Below are positions 42,203 through 51,961 of a DNA stretch of 64,000 nt, in pieces (the first letter of the stretch is position 1; every line of letters begins with the position of its first letter). The translations under genes were made by a program, and so were the position numbers. Source of the DNA: Neorhizobium galegae (GTDB taxonomy: Bacteria; Pseudomonadota; Alphaproteobacteria; Rhizobiales; Rhizobiaceae); the NCBI RefSeq assembly GCF_021391675.1, contig NZ_CP090097.1, forward strand, positions 54,641-118,640, given 5' to 3'. The notes under the pieces were generated by a model that had not been told where the DNA came from, did no database searches, and was given only the letters and a program-made list of their open reading frames with translations.

Positions 42203-42884
42203 TGATATGAATTGAGCGATGCTCAGTGGGCGAAGATTGCGTCGTTGTTGCCTGATAAAGCCGGGGATCCGGGGCGCACTGGACCGGACAACCGGTTGTT
42301 TACGAATGGTTGTCTTTGGGTGTTGCGCTCTGGCGCACACTGGGCGCGATCTGCCGGAGCGGTATGGCAAGTGGAAGTCGGTGCATAAGCGTTTCAGCCG
42401 CTGGTGCCATGCCGGCATCTGGGAGCAGGTGTTCGAGACGCTGACGGCCAACCGTGACAACCAATATCTGATGATCGACAGCACGATCGTCTGTGCTCAT
42501 CAGCAGGCGGCATCCGGAAAAGGGGGGCCAAGGATCAGGCGCTGGGGCGTTCCCGAGGTGGATTGACCACTCGGCGACATCATGCAAGCTCCGGCGCCTC
42601 TGGAAGGGCAGATCGGCAATGTCGTACTGGCCGATAAGGCCTATGACAGCAATGCTTTGCGAGAAACGCTCGCCAACATGGGAGCCAAAGCCGTTATCCC
42701 GTCAAACCGTTCGCGCAAGATCATCATTCCGCACGATGAACTCGCCTACATGCATTGCAACCGCATAGAGAGGTGCTTCAACCGAATGAAGCACTTCCGC
42801 AGTTTTTCAACCCGATACGATCGCAGAACCATTCATTCCCAAGGCTTCTTCTATCTGGTTGCCGCAATGCTCTGGCTGCGATGA
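42203..42884 (+). pseudogene. IS5-family (IS427-like) transposase remnant
   Basis: Pieces in different frames spell the usual protein: [82 protein letters not shown], then an internal deletion at about 42560, then PAPLEGQIGNVVLADKAYDSNALRETL and RIERCFNRMKHFRSFSTRYD. Several frameshifts and the deletion remove part of the DDE core. It differs from the intact IS5 copies nearby. Confidence 0.82.
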
Positions 42885-43025
42885 ATGTCGATCGTCCTAG
42901 CTCCCAACGACCGCTCGACCCGCGGCCAAAGCCCAATGAGCTCCATAGTGCTGATCTGCTGCTGCTGCTTTTAACGTCTCGCGATTATGCTGTTATGGGA
43001 TACGGTCGCTAGCGCGTTGTTCCTT

Positions 43026-43959
43026 AGAGCCTGACCGAAAAAGAGTTGAGTGAAATCAGCCAGTTGTGATTCTGTTTGTTTGCTTAGGACGAACGGAGAC
43101 CACAATGGGCTGGACTGATTTCACCCGTCGGCAATATGCCCGACGGGCAATGCGGTATGCAAGCGATCTGACGGACCGGGAATGGGGATTGATCGCGCCT
43201 TGCCTGTCTGGACCGAGACGGCTGGGCAGGCCGCGCAGCACCGATCTTCGCGAAGTCGTGAACGCGTTGCTTTACATCGCCACGACGGGGTGCCAGTGGC
43301 GGATGATGCCGAAAGATTTTCCGCCTTTTACCACTGTGCAGTCCTATTTCTACGAATGGCGGGCGACTGGCTTGTGGCTGCGGATCAACCATCATCTCGT
43401 TATGGAGGCGCGCGACCTGGAAGGCCGGGAAGCCTCGCCGTCTGCCGGCGTGATCGACAGTCAAAGCGTGAAAACCACGGAAAGCGGCGGAATTTCGGGC
43501 TATGACGCGGGCAAGAAGATAAAGGGACGCAAGCGTCATATCGTCGTCGATACGCTCGGATTGATGGTCGGCCTCGTGGTTCACAGCGCCGATATTCAGG
43601 ACCGCGCCGGTGCGCCTGCCGTCCTCAAAACCATTCTCAAGCGCTGGCCTTGGCTGAGACATATCTTCGCGGACGGTGGTTATGCCGGACCGAAGCTGAA
43701 GGGCGCACTGCAAAAGATCGCTGCGTTCACGCTCCAGATCGTCAAGCGGACCGATAAGGCCAAGGGCTTCGAGGTTCTGCCGCGTCGCTGGGTCGTGGAG
43801 CGCACCTTCGCATGGCTTGGCAGATGCCGACGCTTGGCGAAGGATTGGGAAAAGTCCGTCGCATCAGCCGAAGCCTGGATCACTATCGCCCACATCCGCG
43901 TCCTGACACGACGCCTGGCAAGGTACGGATATCGTGGAAACCTTTTCGAGTCAGGCTCT
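43026..43959 (+). mobile_element. IS5-family element, copy 2
   Basis: Inverted copy of the element at 34434-35367, of the same length and with the same ends (AGAGCC...GGCTCT). If the ends are taken one base inwards, TTA flanks both sides, a plausible 3-bp target duplication. Confidence 0.88.
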
Positions 43960-43962
43960 TAG
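43105..43962 (+). CDS. IS5-family transposase (copy 2)
   Basis: A 285-residue DDE transposase with the same sequence as the gene at 34431-35288, including the GVIDSQSVKTT, IFADGGYAGPK and VVERTFAWLGRCRR active-site blocks. The start MGWTDFTRRQYARR at 43105 has a CGGAG nearby. The stop codon uses the flanking TAG. Confidence 0.92.
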   Translation: MGWTDFTRRQYARRAMRYASDLTDREWGLIAPCLSGPRRLGRPRSTDLREVVNALLYIATTGCQWRMMPKDFPPFTTVQSYFYEWRATGLWLRINHHLVMEARDLEGREASPSAGVIDSQSVKTTESGGISGYDAGKKIKGRKRHIVVDTLGLMVGLVVHSADIQDRAGAPAVLKTILKRWPWLRHIFADGGYAGPKLKGALQKIAAFTLQIVKRTDKAKGFEVLPRRWVVERTFAWLGRCRRLAKDWEKSVASAEAWITIAHIRVLTRRLARYGYRGNLFESGS

Positions 43963-44191
43963 GCCTTGGAGTAACCTATCCGGCTGCATCAAACGGACCT
44001 CGCGTATGAACTGAAATGCCAATGCAGGTGACCGAGCTAACCTCGAAGCAGTCTAGACGTTGTCGAAAAATCCCGAGGCCTGCGCCTGTTGCGCTGTCGC
44101 AAAAGGGGTCCTTGCGACAGCTTATCCTTCTCACAGCCCTCTACCAGAACCGGCCCCTATTGAAGAAGTTCAGCCGTTTCCGAAAAAACCA

Positions 44192-45676
44192 TTAAATGAC
44201 CTCCTCGATATCAGGCAAGCGCCACGACTTGTCGAAATATGGCTCTAGCGGGCCGAACAAGCGGAAATACACAAACCAAGCTCTACCCGGCGTTGTCGGT
44301 ATCCAGTTCTGCTCCAACCCCTTCGGAGTCTGCGGTCCCATAACAATCTCAATGGAGCCGTCGTTTTGGACCTTGAGTTTTTGCCGGGAAGAACGATCCA
44401 CGATCTGTTGCTTGTTCTGAATGAGACCACGGGTCTCGGTGTCGTACAGCGTGATCGACCAAAAGGACTTGGCAGGGACATTGGCTGGAACGCGCAGCCG
44501 GTAAGACTTTGCGCCATCAAAAGCGTGTCCGTCGGGATCACAGTAGGCGGTGAGGTATGCCGAGCCAGTTCCGGGTGTCTTGGTGAGAACGGCGGCGGAA
44601 GTGCCCGTGACCTCGTAAAAGAACGCCATCCGTTCATCAAGCAGAGTGCCATCCGGCACGTCCTGTCCGTTGACAAAGTCTTGAGGTATCAAATATTCCC
44701 AATGCGTATCGTCCCGATAGCGCATCCCTGGAATGCGCTTGCTGAAGGCACTAGCCTTCGCCATCGCTTCGCCGAGCTTTGCGGCTCTCTCAAGTAGCCC
44801 TCTCTGTCGGTCGCTTGGCGAAAACGATCCGTCATAGGTGACGCCGAGCGGCTTCAGCATAGCTGCAAAGAAGCGGTCTCGATCCTCGATCTGTTCACCA
44901 TTCAGCGCCTGAACCAACGACTGCCAATATGCGAGGCCTTTAGGATGAGCCATACTGGTCAACTCGCCCCCGGTCTTGAACCTAAGAAGCACCTTCGCGC
45001 CGCTCCCTGTTGCGCCAAGCGGATAGACCTGAATTTTAGAGAAAACAGCCTCGACCTTCGTGAGGTCACCATCGAGTCCCCGGCAAAACATCAGGACTTT
45101 GTTGGTCCGGGAACGCAGCACTTTTGCGCCATCGGGGAAATTTTCCGGCGCTTCATACGCCGGACCGACCAATACGAATTCCGCTCCCTTGCCGCCATCT
45201 GGCCCCGAAATGCCGACATCAATGAGCGGACGATCCCACCAGTCGATCAGTGAGCCCGCGGTAGCGCCTTCAGGATAGTCGATGACAATTGGCCCCTCCG
45301 TAAGATCAAACCACGCGAACACATAGGGCGTCGTTACATTCGACCCGAGCATGACGCTGACGTCCCGATACCCGGCAACAAGCACGAGATCGCCGCTCCT
45401 CGCGTCGGCGTTGTCGATAAGCATCCGGCGCGCACCTTCCATTCCGACGATGGGAACCGCCCAGAGATAGGCTTGCACTGCGCGTTGAAAATCCATGGTA
45501 TCATAAAGCTTCTCAACCGTATCTGGCGTCGGAATTCCGAGGTCGAACTCCAAGTCGGCACCCTGCGGGACTGCTTCGGCGGCAGCATCATGTGCTGCTG
45601 CCGCGCTAGGGCCGACCGCTCCAAGAATTGTAGCAGATGAAGCCATCTTGAACGCATCCCTCCGAGTGATTTCCAT
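44192..45676 (-). CDS. DUF1254/DUF1214 exported protein
   Basis: A 494-residue protein with a Tat-type signal at its start (MEITRRDAFKMASSATILGA; twin Arg, then an Ala-rich stretch ending near residue 35). The DUF1254 part (VQAYLWAVPIVGMEGARRM, DVSVMLGSNVTTPYVFAWFDL) is followed by DUF1214 (SFWSITLYDTETRGLIQNKQ, GPQTPKGLEQNWIPTTPGRAWFVYFRLFGP in parts). Its biochemical role is unknown. I chose the start at 45676 because the signal begins there; the frame opens 30 bp earlier. It is divergent from a WYL regulator that may control it. Confidence 0.85.
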   Translation of the reverse strand: MEITRRDAFKMASSATILGAVGPSAAAAHDAAAEAVPQGADLEFDLGIPTPDTVEKLYDTMDFQRAVQAYLWAVPIVGMEGARRMLIDNADARSGDLVLVAGYRDVSVMLGSNVTTPYVFAWFDLTEGPIVIDYPEGATAGSLIDWWDRPLIDVGISGPDGGKGAEFVLVGPAYEAPENFPDGAKVLRSRTNKVLMFCRGLDGDLTKVEAVFSKIQVYPLGATGSGAKVLLRFKTGGELTSMAHPKGLAYWQSLVQALNGEQIEDRDRFFAAMLKPLGVTYDGSFSPSDRQRGLLERAAKLGEAMAKASAFSKRIPGMRYRDDTHWEYLIPQDFVNGQDVPDGTLLDERMAFFYEVTGTSAAVLTKTPGTGSAYLTAYCDPDGHAFDGAKSYRLRVPANVPAKSFWSITLYDTETRGLIQNKQQIVDRSSRQKLKVQNDGSIEIVMGPQTPKGLEQNWIPTTPGRAWFVYFRLFGPLEPYFDKSWRLPDIEEVI

Positions 45677-45830
45677 TGAATGATACTCCCTACCGTTCGA
45701 TTTCATGCACCTTTACAACAGTCATGCTGTCACCATGATGTCAGCATAGGGCATGGCCATAAGCGGTTGATCGGTTAGACGTCTCACGAGGTGATGTCCG
45801 TTCATCTCGATGGGAAGCAAAAGGGGCGTT

Positions 45831-46556
45831 ATGCGTAGAGCAGACAGATTACTTCAGATCATACAGATCCTACGCCGCGAACGCAGACCGATCAGCGGCC
45901 GAACCATTGCGTCGGAACTTGAGGTGTCGTTGCGAACGATTTACCGCGATATCGCAGCGCTGGAAGCATCCGGAGTGCCTGTTTTTGGCGAGCCTAGTGT
46001 CGGGTACGTGTTGCAGGACGGCTACGATCTGCCACCACTGATGTTTTCGACGAACGAACTGGAGATCGTCATGCTGGGATTACGCATGGTCGGGGCGCGG
46101 GGAGGCAAAGAAATAAACACCACAGCGCGCGACGTTGTCGCCAAAATCTCCGCCATTTTGCCGGATGCAAAACGCTCAGAATTTTGGACCGCACCCTTAC
46201 TTGCGCCTGGGCCGGAGGTCTTACCGAAGGATGGCCCCGTGCTGCTCCAATTGCGGGGTGCGATGAAGGTTAATTGCAAAGTAGAGATCCTTTACCACAC
46301 GGCAGACCGTGAACCTGAGCGGCGCACTGTTTGGCCAATCGTTATCGCCTTCTTCGATTGCGTCCGAGTGCTCGCCGCGTGGTGCGAACTTCGGGAGGCA
46401 TATCGATATTTCCGGACTGATAGGATGCTGGAAGTCAACCTGCTCCATGCGAAGGTCCCTCGCTCGCGAAAGCGGATCTATGCGGACTGGTGGCATCACG
46501 AAAAAATGGAATCAAAGCTAGGCGTCGACGGCATGGGTGCTGTCGCTCGCTCCTAA
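45831..46556 (+). CDS. HTH-WYL (YafY-type) transcription regulator
   Basis: A 241-residue regulator. The N-terminal HTH_11 domain is at residues 1-55 (RADRLLQIIQILRRERRPISGRTIASELEVSLRTIYRDIAALEASG in parts), followed by VGYVLQDGYDLPPLMFS and a WYL domain (residues about 125-215: VEILYHTADREPERRTVWPI, AWCELREAYRYFRTDRM). The start at 45831 has AAGGGG before it; the frame opens 21 bp earlier. It is divergent from the DUF1254 gene (154 bp gap), so it probably regulates that gene. Confidence 0.85.
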   Translation: MRRADRLLQIIQILRRERRPISGRTIASELEVSLRTIYRDIAALEASGVPVFGEPSVGYVLQDGYDLPPLMFSTNELEIVMLGLRMVGARGGKEINTTARDVVAKISAILPDAKRSEFWTAPLLAPGPEVLPKDGPVLLQLRGAMKVNCKVEILYHTADREPERRTVWPIVIAFFDCVRVLAAWCELREAYRYFRTDRMLEVNLLHAKVPRSRKRIYADWWHHEKMESKLGVDGMGAVARS

Positions 46557-46690
46557 CGCCAAAGCTTGGCACCGCAGATTCGTGTTATTGGTGGATTTTG
46601 GCAGCAATGGTTTGATAAGATCGCTCTGACGCCGCTAGGCAGATTAACCTGATGTGGTGGACCGCCTCTGCTCCCGGCATCGCAATGTGG

Positions 46691-47945
46691 GGTCGGAACA
46701 AGAGGAGTGCGAAATCGTACGCGGCCTTTATCAACCAAAGACAGCTACGGCCGATTTGATGGTGATGCCGCCATCCGGGCTTCTGCGCATCTGACGGCCG
46801 GTAGCAGCGCGGAACACTTGCAGTAATTGCAGCGCCGGCGGCACCCGCGACCAGAGGGTTTTCATGCTTTCCTTGCCGCTTCGGCTTTTTCGCAGAGCCT
46901 GTCCGGTAACAATGCGCTGGGACCAGCGGAAACCGATTTCGTGGAAATATAGGTCGGCAAGTTCTGGGCTGATGTGATGAAAAACACCTGCGATGGTTCG
47001 GCGGACCCGAGCATTGAACCCTTCAACTGAATTGACGTGGACGGCATCCCGGATATATTCACGGCTTGAGTGGTTGACTGTTTCGTGTGCGGCGAAGCTT
47101 TCGCCAATGGCCATGAATGCCTTGACCTCGTCACTCATCAAATGCGCATGAAGCTCAACTTGTGTTGCAATTGCGCCTACGGCAGCACGCAATGAAAGGC
47201 CGGTAACGACAGCGGCGCGGGCGTCGCCGGCGGTGGAGCCAGGGGTAATGTCTGCCGGTCGCTGCACGATCGCCATGACCGGCGTCCTCTCAGTTTTCAC
47301 CTGCCCCATGCGGCCTCTTCCGGGTGGCGGATCATGGGCATGCTTTCTGGGCCTTCAGCCAAGATAGAAATGGTCCACTTCGACCGTGCCGTCGAGCGTA
47401 TGCTCGCGCGACAACCATGAGGCGCAACGCATGACCGATCCGCCAGGCAGTGGGCTGGCTCACCCCCAGTACCTCTGCGAGACGGACCGAGGACAGGCCT
47501 TTGTCCGACTGCAGCAACAACCACATCGCCTTGAGCCATACGCGCAAGGGAAGTTTCGTGGCGTGCATGGGCGTGTGAGTTGTCACCGTGAACTGGAACC
47601 GGCAATCACCGCTGGAGCATTGATAGAGACCCGCCCGCGCGCGGCGCTTGCCCATATCGCGGCCAGCTATCGCGATCGAGCGTTTATAACCACAGGCGGG
47701 GCAGACCCTGCCATCCCGCCATACCATGCCTTCCAGCAAATGGCGGCAATGCTCCTCGTCCCGGAACGCGGCGACCATGTCTTCAACTGTCCGAATATTG
47801 GAAAGTGTTGCCAGCATCATTTCAGACATAATTACCTCCTTCGGAACTGACCGTAGAATCGCATGGAAAGCACTATATCACAACGTATTTGCTGTCTTTG
47901 GTTGATAAAGGCCTCGTACGATTTCGACCTGCTCTTGTTCTGACC
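46691..47945 (-). mobile_element. IS1595-family (ISXO2-like) element
   Basis: The ends are long inverted repeats: left GGTCGGAACAAGAG..., right (inverted) GGTCAGAACAAGAG..., both followed by CGAAATCGTACG and CCTTTATCAACCAAAGACAGC with few differences. The transposase inside is broken. On the right it abuts and truncates a Cys/Met PLP enzyme gene. No target duplication was found. Confidence 0.82.
46731..47829 (-). pseudogene. IS1595-family transposase, frameshift plus nonsense
   Basis: The start at 47829 gives MSEMMLATLSNIRTVEDMVAA with the zinc ribbon (CPACGYKRSI, YQCSSGDCRFQFTVTTHT). The frame shifts near 47405. The corrected frame reads TLDGTVEVDHFYLG, a stop (TGA where GGA is expected), then RPRKHAHDPPPGRGRMGQ, and continues to 46731 with the ISXO2 core (SREYIRDAVHVNSVEGFNARVRR, ELADLYFHEIGFRWSQR). 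Two separate lesions, so the element is dead. Confidence 0.83.
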
Positions 47946-48668
47946 CCAAATCCTCTCGGCGACATTCTCGACATTGCTGCAATCGCAGAATGCGGTCGCT
48001 CCTGCGGCCTCAAGATCGTCGTTGACAGCACATTCGCTTCGCCAGCCTTGCAGCGCCCGATTGAGCACGGCGCCGATATTGTCCTGCAATCGCTTACCAA
48101 ATACATCAACGGTCATGGCGACACACTCGGCGGTGCCCTGCTGGGAGACACCGCAATCATTCAAAAACTGCGGGAAACCAGCCTACGTTTTCCTGCGACG
48201 ACCGTGATTTCACCGCAGGCTTCGTTCCTCATCCTTCGAGGCGTGAAAACACTTGCCCTCAGGATGGACCGGCACAGTTCCGCCGCCCATGCGATCGCAC
48301 TGACATTGGAAACCCATCCGGCGGTAGCGTGGGTGAGATATCCCTTTCTTCCATCTCACCCGAACCATTCCATCGCTCGCAGGCAGATGTCAGGTGGCTC
48401 GGGAATGGTGGCTTTCGGCCTTCGTGCGGGTAGGGATGGTGCCACTGCGATGATCAGCAGACTGCGGCTTATACAGTCGGGCGTCAATCTGGCCGAGGTC
48501 GGCAGCCTCATATGCCATCCGGCCGGCCTCACCAGCGCCCGCCACCTGTCCTTTTCAGGAAGCGGCCTTTGCGACGCGCTTGGAGATGACGTCATCCGCT
48601 GCTCCGTCGGCCTGGAGGATGCCGAGGATCTTATCGAAGACATCCTGGAGGCTCTGGATTTCGGCTGA
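47946..48668 (+). pseudogene. Cys/Met-metabolism PLP enzyme, 5' truncated by IS1595
   Basis: The C-terminal 240 residues of a cystathionine gamma-lyase/methionine gamma-lyase-type enzyme: NPLGDILDIAAIAECGRSCG, VVDSTFASPALQRP (PLP Asp), QSLTKYINGHGDTLGGAL (Schiff-base Lys), then SRLRLIQSGVNLAEVGSLICHPA and IRCSVGLEDAEDLIEDI. About 150 N-terminal residues are missing; the IS end lies directly before PNPLGD. The ATG inside the IS end (47889) could start a hybrid, but without the N-terminal domain it should not be active. Confidence 0.85.
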
Positions 48669-48914
48669 GGCCGTCCGACAAACGCGATCAGAAGACGATT
48701 CATCCCGTTAGGACATGCCGCTGCTGAATATGGAACTTCCACTAAAACCAATAACTTGAACAGATTTCGAGAGACGTCCTTAATTGTGGAACTGCCGGCA
48801 CGCACGCCACCTGTCACCTCAGGCGATCGCCAGCGCTGGTTCACGCGATCATATTCCCAGCGTCGGCAGCAAGGATGCTTGCCGCACCCAGACCGCAATC
48901 CCGGCGCGGCAGCA

Positions 48915-50075
48915 TTACATTGACGACAACCGTCTGCGAACGATCGCGGTATAGAAATCTACGCCGTGGATCAGCCCGTTGTCGTTGAAATCATAGTTGG
49001 GATTGTGGAGAGGCGCGGAGTCTTCTCCATTACCGAGGAACACGAAGCAGCCTGGCACATGCTCCAGAAATCGGGCGAAGTCCTCGGAGGCAGTCATCGG
49101 CTCGCGCCGTTCTTCGACGTGCGCGTCGTCTAGGAAAGTCCTTGCCGCTGCGACCGCCTCGTCCACGAGCGCTGCGTCGTTAAGCAACGGCACGAACTCT
49201 CTCGTGTAAATCAGTTCCGCGGACACGTTGTGTGCAAGCGCGGTGCCTTCTGCAATAATGTTCATCTGCTTTTCGATCTGGGAGCTAACCTCAGGCCTGA
49301 AGCTGCGGGCATCGCCAAGGATCCGCGCGAGCCCCGGCAGTGCGTTCCGCGTTCCGTCGGTGATCAGCTCCGTCACTGAAATCACAGCGATGTCAGATGG
49401 ATCGAGACGCCGTGAGACGATCGTCTGCAGGTTCGTGACAAGCGCGCAGGCTGCGATCAGGACCTCATTTCCCGAATGGGGATTTGCGGCGTGGCCGCCT
49501 ACACCCCTCAGGATAATTTCGAAGTTGTCCTCGGCGGACATCAAAGCCCCGCGCCGTGTCTGTAGATGCCCAACGGGAAGACCGGGCATGTTATGAATGC
49601 CGAAGATTTCGTCGAAGGGAAACCTCTGCATTAGCCCGTCGTCGATCATCGCGATCGCACCCCTCCCCCATTCCTCCGCCGGCTGGAACACGAAGCGGAC
49701 CGTTCCGTTAAACCCACCTTCTTGGGCTAGCGCCTTCGCGGCTCCAAGAAGCATTGTCGTGTGGCCGTCATGGCCGCAGGCATGCATGATGCCTTGGTGT
49801 TGCGACCGGTAATTCCGATTGCCTTGCTCGGTTATGCGGAGCGCGTCCATGTCGGCGCGCAAGGCAATGGATCTGTTGCTGTTGCCCAGTCTGAGGGTGG
49901 CGACCACGCCTGTCCCGCCGACACCTTCCACCACGTCGTCAAGGCCGAACTCTGCCAACTTGCGTGCGACCAAACCAGAGGTCCGCTTTTCTTCAAAGCC
50001 GAACTCCGGATAAGCGTGCAGTTCTTGCCGCCATCCGGTCATTTCGGTTTTGAGCGCTTGCCTGTCGATGCTCAT
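48915..50075 (-). CDS. M20 family amidohydrolase/peptidase
   Basis: A 386-residue metallohydrolase like hippurate hydrolase or N-acyl-amino-acid amidohydrolases. It has ELHAYPEFGFEEKRT, ALRADMDALRITE (metal Asp), MHACGHDGHTTMLLGAAK (metal His) and VFQPAEEWGRGA (Glu pair), with a dimerisation domain at about residues 180-290 and MTASEDFARFLEHVPGCFVFLG at the end. The start overlaps the stop of the diaminopropionate ammonia-lyase gene (50072-50075). The pairing suggests it releases 2,3-diaminopropionate or a similar amino acid from an N-acyl compound; the substrate is inference. Confidence 0.88.
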   Translation of the reverse strand: MSIDRQALKTEMTGWRQELHAYPEFGFEEKRTSGLVARKLAEFGLDDVVEGVGGTGVVATLRLGNSNRSIALRADMDALRITEQGNRNYRSQHQGIMHACGHDGHTTMLLGAAKALAQEGGFNGTVRFVFQPAEEWGRGAIAMIDDGLMQRFPFDEIFGIHNMPGLPVGHLQTRRGALMSAEDNFEIILRGVGGHAANPHSGNEVLIAACALVTNLQTIVSRRLDPSDIAVISVTELITDGTRNALPGLARILGDARSFRPEVSSQIEKQMNIIAEGTALAHNVSAELIYTREFVPLLNDAALVDEAVAAARTFLDDAHVEERREPMTASEDFARFLEHVPGCFVFLGNGEDSAPLHNPNYDFNDNGLIHGVDFYTAIVRRRLSSM

Positions 50076-51275
50076 GCCGTCTTCCCTTGCGCTGCTACCG
50101 CCTTCGGCGTGCTGCCCACAATTTGCTCGTACTTACCAGGATCCGTTGCTCCTTCGGTATTTATCACGAAAATGCGGGAAGAACTGTCGAGGTGCAGAGC
50201 CATCTTAATAGCAGGATCGGCAACAGCTCTGAGGAAGCCTGCCAGGCCAACCCCGCCGCTTTCTCCGGCGATGATGGGGGGGTCGCCAGCGGCGGGATTG
50301 GCGAGCCGCTTCATAATCGCTACTGCATCCTCTTCTTCTACCGTGATGAACCCGTCGGCCACGCGGGAAAGAATTCTCCATGCGACAAGCGAGGGCTCAT
50401 AGCATTCAAGCATGGCCATAACCGTAGACTCGCCGTGATCAATCGAGACAGGATGCCCCGCGCGTGCCGTTTCAAATAAGCATGCAGCCCGTGCCGGATC
50501 GACGACCGTAAACACCGGCCTGTTCTCGCCGTACGCAATAGCGAGATATCCGGCCACCGCAGCCGCGATGCCGCCAACACCGGACTGGATAAAGACGTGT
50601 GTCGGCGAATCTGGTATTTGCCTGAATGCCTCCCTAACGAGAGCAGGTATAGCCCTGCATAACCAGACCGGGGATGCGCTCGTAACCCGGCCACGAGGTG
50701 TCTGAGACAATGATCCAACCGTTCTCCTCGGCGATCCGCGCCGCCTCCTTCACCGAATTGTCATAGTTGCCGTCAACCCGGATCATTTCTGCGCCGAAGC
50801 GTCCGATCGCTGCGACCCTTTCGTCGCTGACCCCGGAGTGGACAAAGATAACTGCCTTCGCCCCGACCAAACTGGCGCCTTGCGCGACCGAGCGGCCGTG
50901 ATTGCCGTCCGTTGCGCAAGCCACGGTCATCATCGAGGCCACCGCCCGGACGTCCGGCGATTTCAACTCGGCAATATCGACTGTACGGCCGAGCCGGTAC
51001 GACGCTTCTTCAAGGACTAGTCGAGTAACTGCGTAGGCGCCACCGAGTGCTTTGAAGCTGCCGAGCCCCAGTCGTTGTCCCTCATCTTTCATGTGGATGG
51101 ACGCTACCCCGACTTCGGCGGCTAGTCCTGACAGCGCCACCAACGGCGTCTCGGAGTGGTTGTCGCGAAACGCCAAGTGACGCTCGACTTCGGCGGCAGC
51201 AGCGACGCTAAAAGTTTCGGCATCTCGTTCGACGAGCGGTTGACGATATTCGAGGTTCGAATTCATAAGAAACAT
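50072..51275 (-). pseudogene. dpaL: Diaminopropionate ammonia-lyase, frameshifted
   Basis: A PLP fold-II lyase that turns 2,3-diaminopropionate into pyruvate and ammonia. The first frame (start 51275, MFLMNSNLEYRQPL) has MKDEGQRLGLGSFKALGGAYAV (PLP Lys), ACATDGNHGRSVAQGA and WPGYERIPGLVMQGYT. One extra base near 50650 ends it. The second frame resumes ALVREAFRQI, PTHVFIQSGVGGIAAAVAGY and AGESGGVGLAGFL, to 50072. A corrected protein has about 400 residues, normal length. Similar in order to E. coli ygeX-ygeY (lyase-M20 peptidase). Confidence 0.85.
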
Positions 51276-51373
51276 GTTTGATCTCCGTGGAGACTGAAAC
51301 ATATTGCATTCTCCGCGAAAATAGCGCTGATTTTGGCGAGTGTTTTTGCAATTTTGTTTCATTGGCTGACTAA

Positions 51374-51850
51374 ATGATCGCATTTCCCCGTCTGGACGAG
51401 TTCGATCGCGCCATCCTTGAAATTTTACAGCGCGACAACACCACTTCCCAGCGCACGATTGGCGAGGCGGTGAATCTCTCTGCTCCGGCTGTGCAGCGTC
51501 GGATCAAACGGATGACTGAAGATGGCGTGATCAGGGCGAATGTTGCTGTCGTCGATCCATCTGCTGTGGGGAGGTCCATCACGATTTTCGTGGAAGTCGA
51601 GGTCATCAGCGAGACCGCGGCCCAGATTGAAGAAGCGAAAAGACAATTCGCGTCCACCCCTGAAATCCAACAATGCTACTATGTGACCGGGGAAGCGGAC
51701 TTCGTTCTCGTTATCGTCGTCGCTTCGATGAATGACTACGAGGCGCTCACCCGTCGCCTCTTTTTCGGCAACAACAACGTCAAAAAATTCAGAACGTTCG
51801 TGGCGATGGACCGCGTGAAAGTCGGGATGGAAGTGCCGACGAGGATGTGA
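51374..51850 (+). CDS. Lrp/AsnC-family regulator
   Basis: A 158-residue regulator. The HTH is at residues 5-50 (FDRAILEILQRDNTTSQRTIGEAVNLSAPAVQRRIKRM in parts) and the RAM ligand domain at about 70-150 (ITIFVEVEVISETAAQI, CYYVTGEADFVLVIVVASMNDYEALTRR). It is divergent from the dpaL-amidohydrolase pair, with starts 98 bp apart, so it likely controls that catabolic operon in answer to an amino acid. Confidence 0.92.
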   Translation: MIAFPRLDEFDRAILEILQRDNTTSQRTIGEAVNLSAPAVQRRIKRMTEDGVIRANVAVVDPSAVGRSITIFVEVEVISETAAQIEEAKRQFASTPEIQQCYYVTGEADFVLVIVVASMNDYEALTRRLFFGNNNVKKFRTFVAMDRVKVGMEVPTRM

Positions 51851-51961
51851 CCGATATAGGGCGCCTCAAGGACGTGACATTGTCACTGCGACCACAGCCC
51901 TGGCCAGAGGTAGGGGAACAGGGGTAAACTGCTCCTGTTTTCAGCATGTAACTTAACACGC

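Noticed and set aside
47889..48668. Reading the Cys/Met PLP gene as a complete protein starting inside the IS1595 end
   Set aside because: Family similarity begins only after the IS end at 47945, and about 150 N-terminal residues are absent; it is a truncated gene.
50087..50479. Plus-strand frame opposite dpaL and other overlapping frames in 49-51 kb
   Set aside because: They are antisense to the lyase and amidohydrolase and have no recognisable domains.
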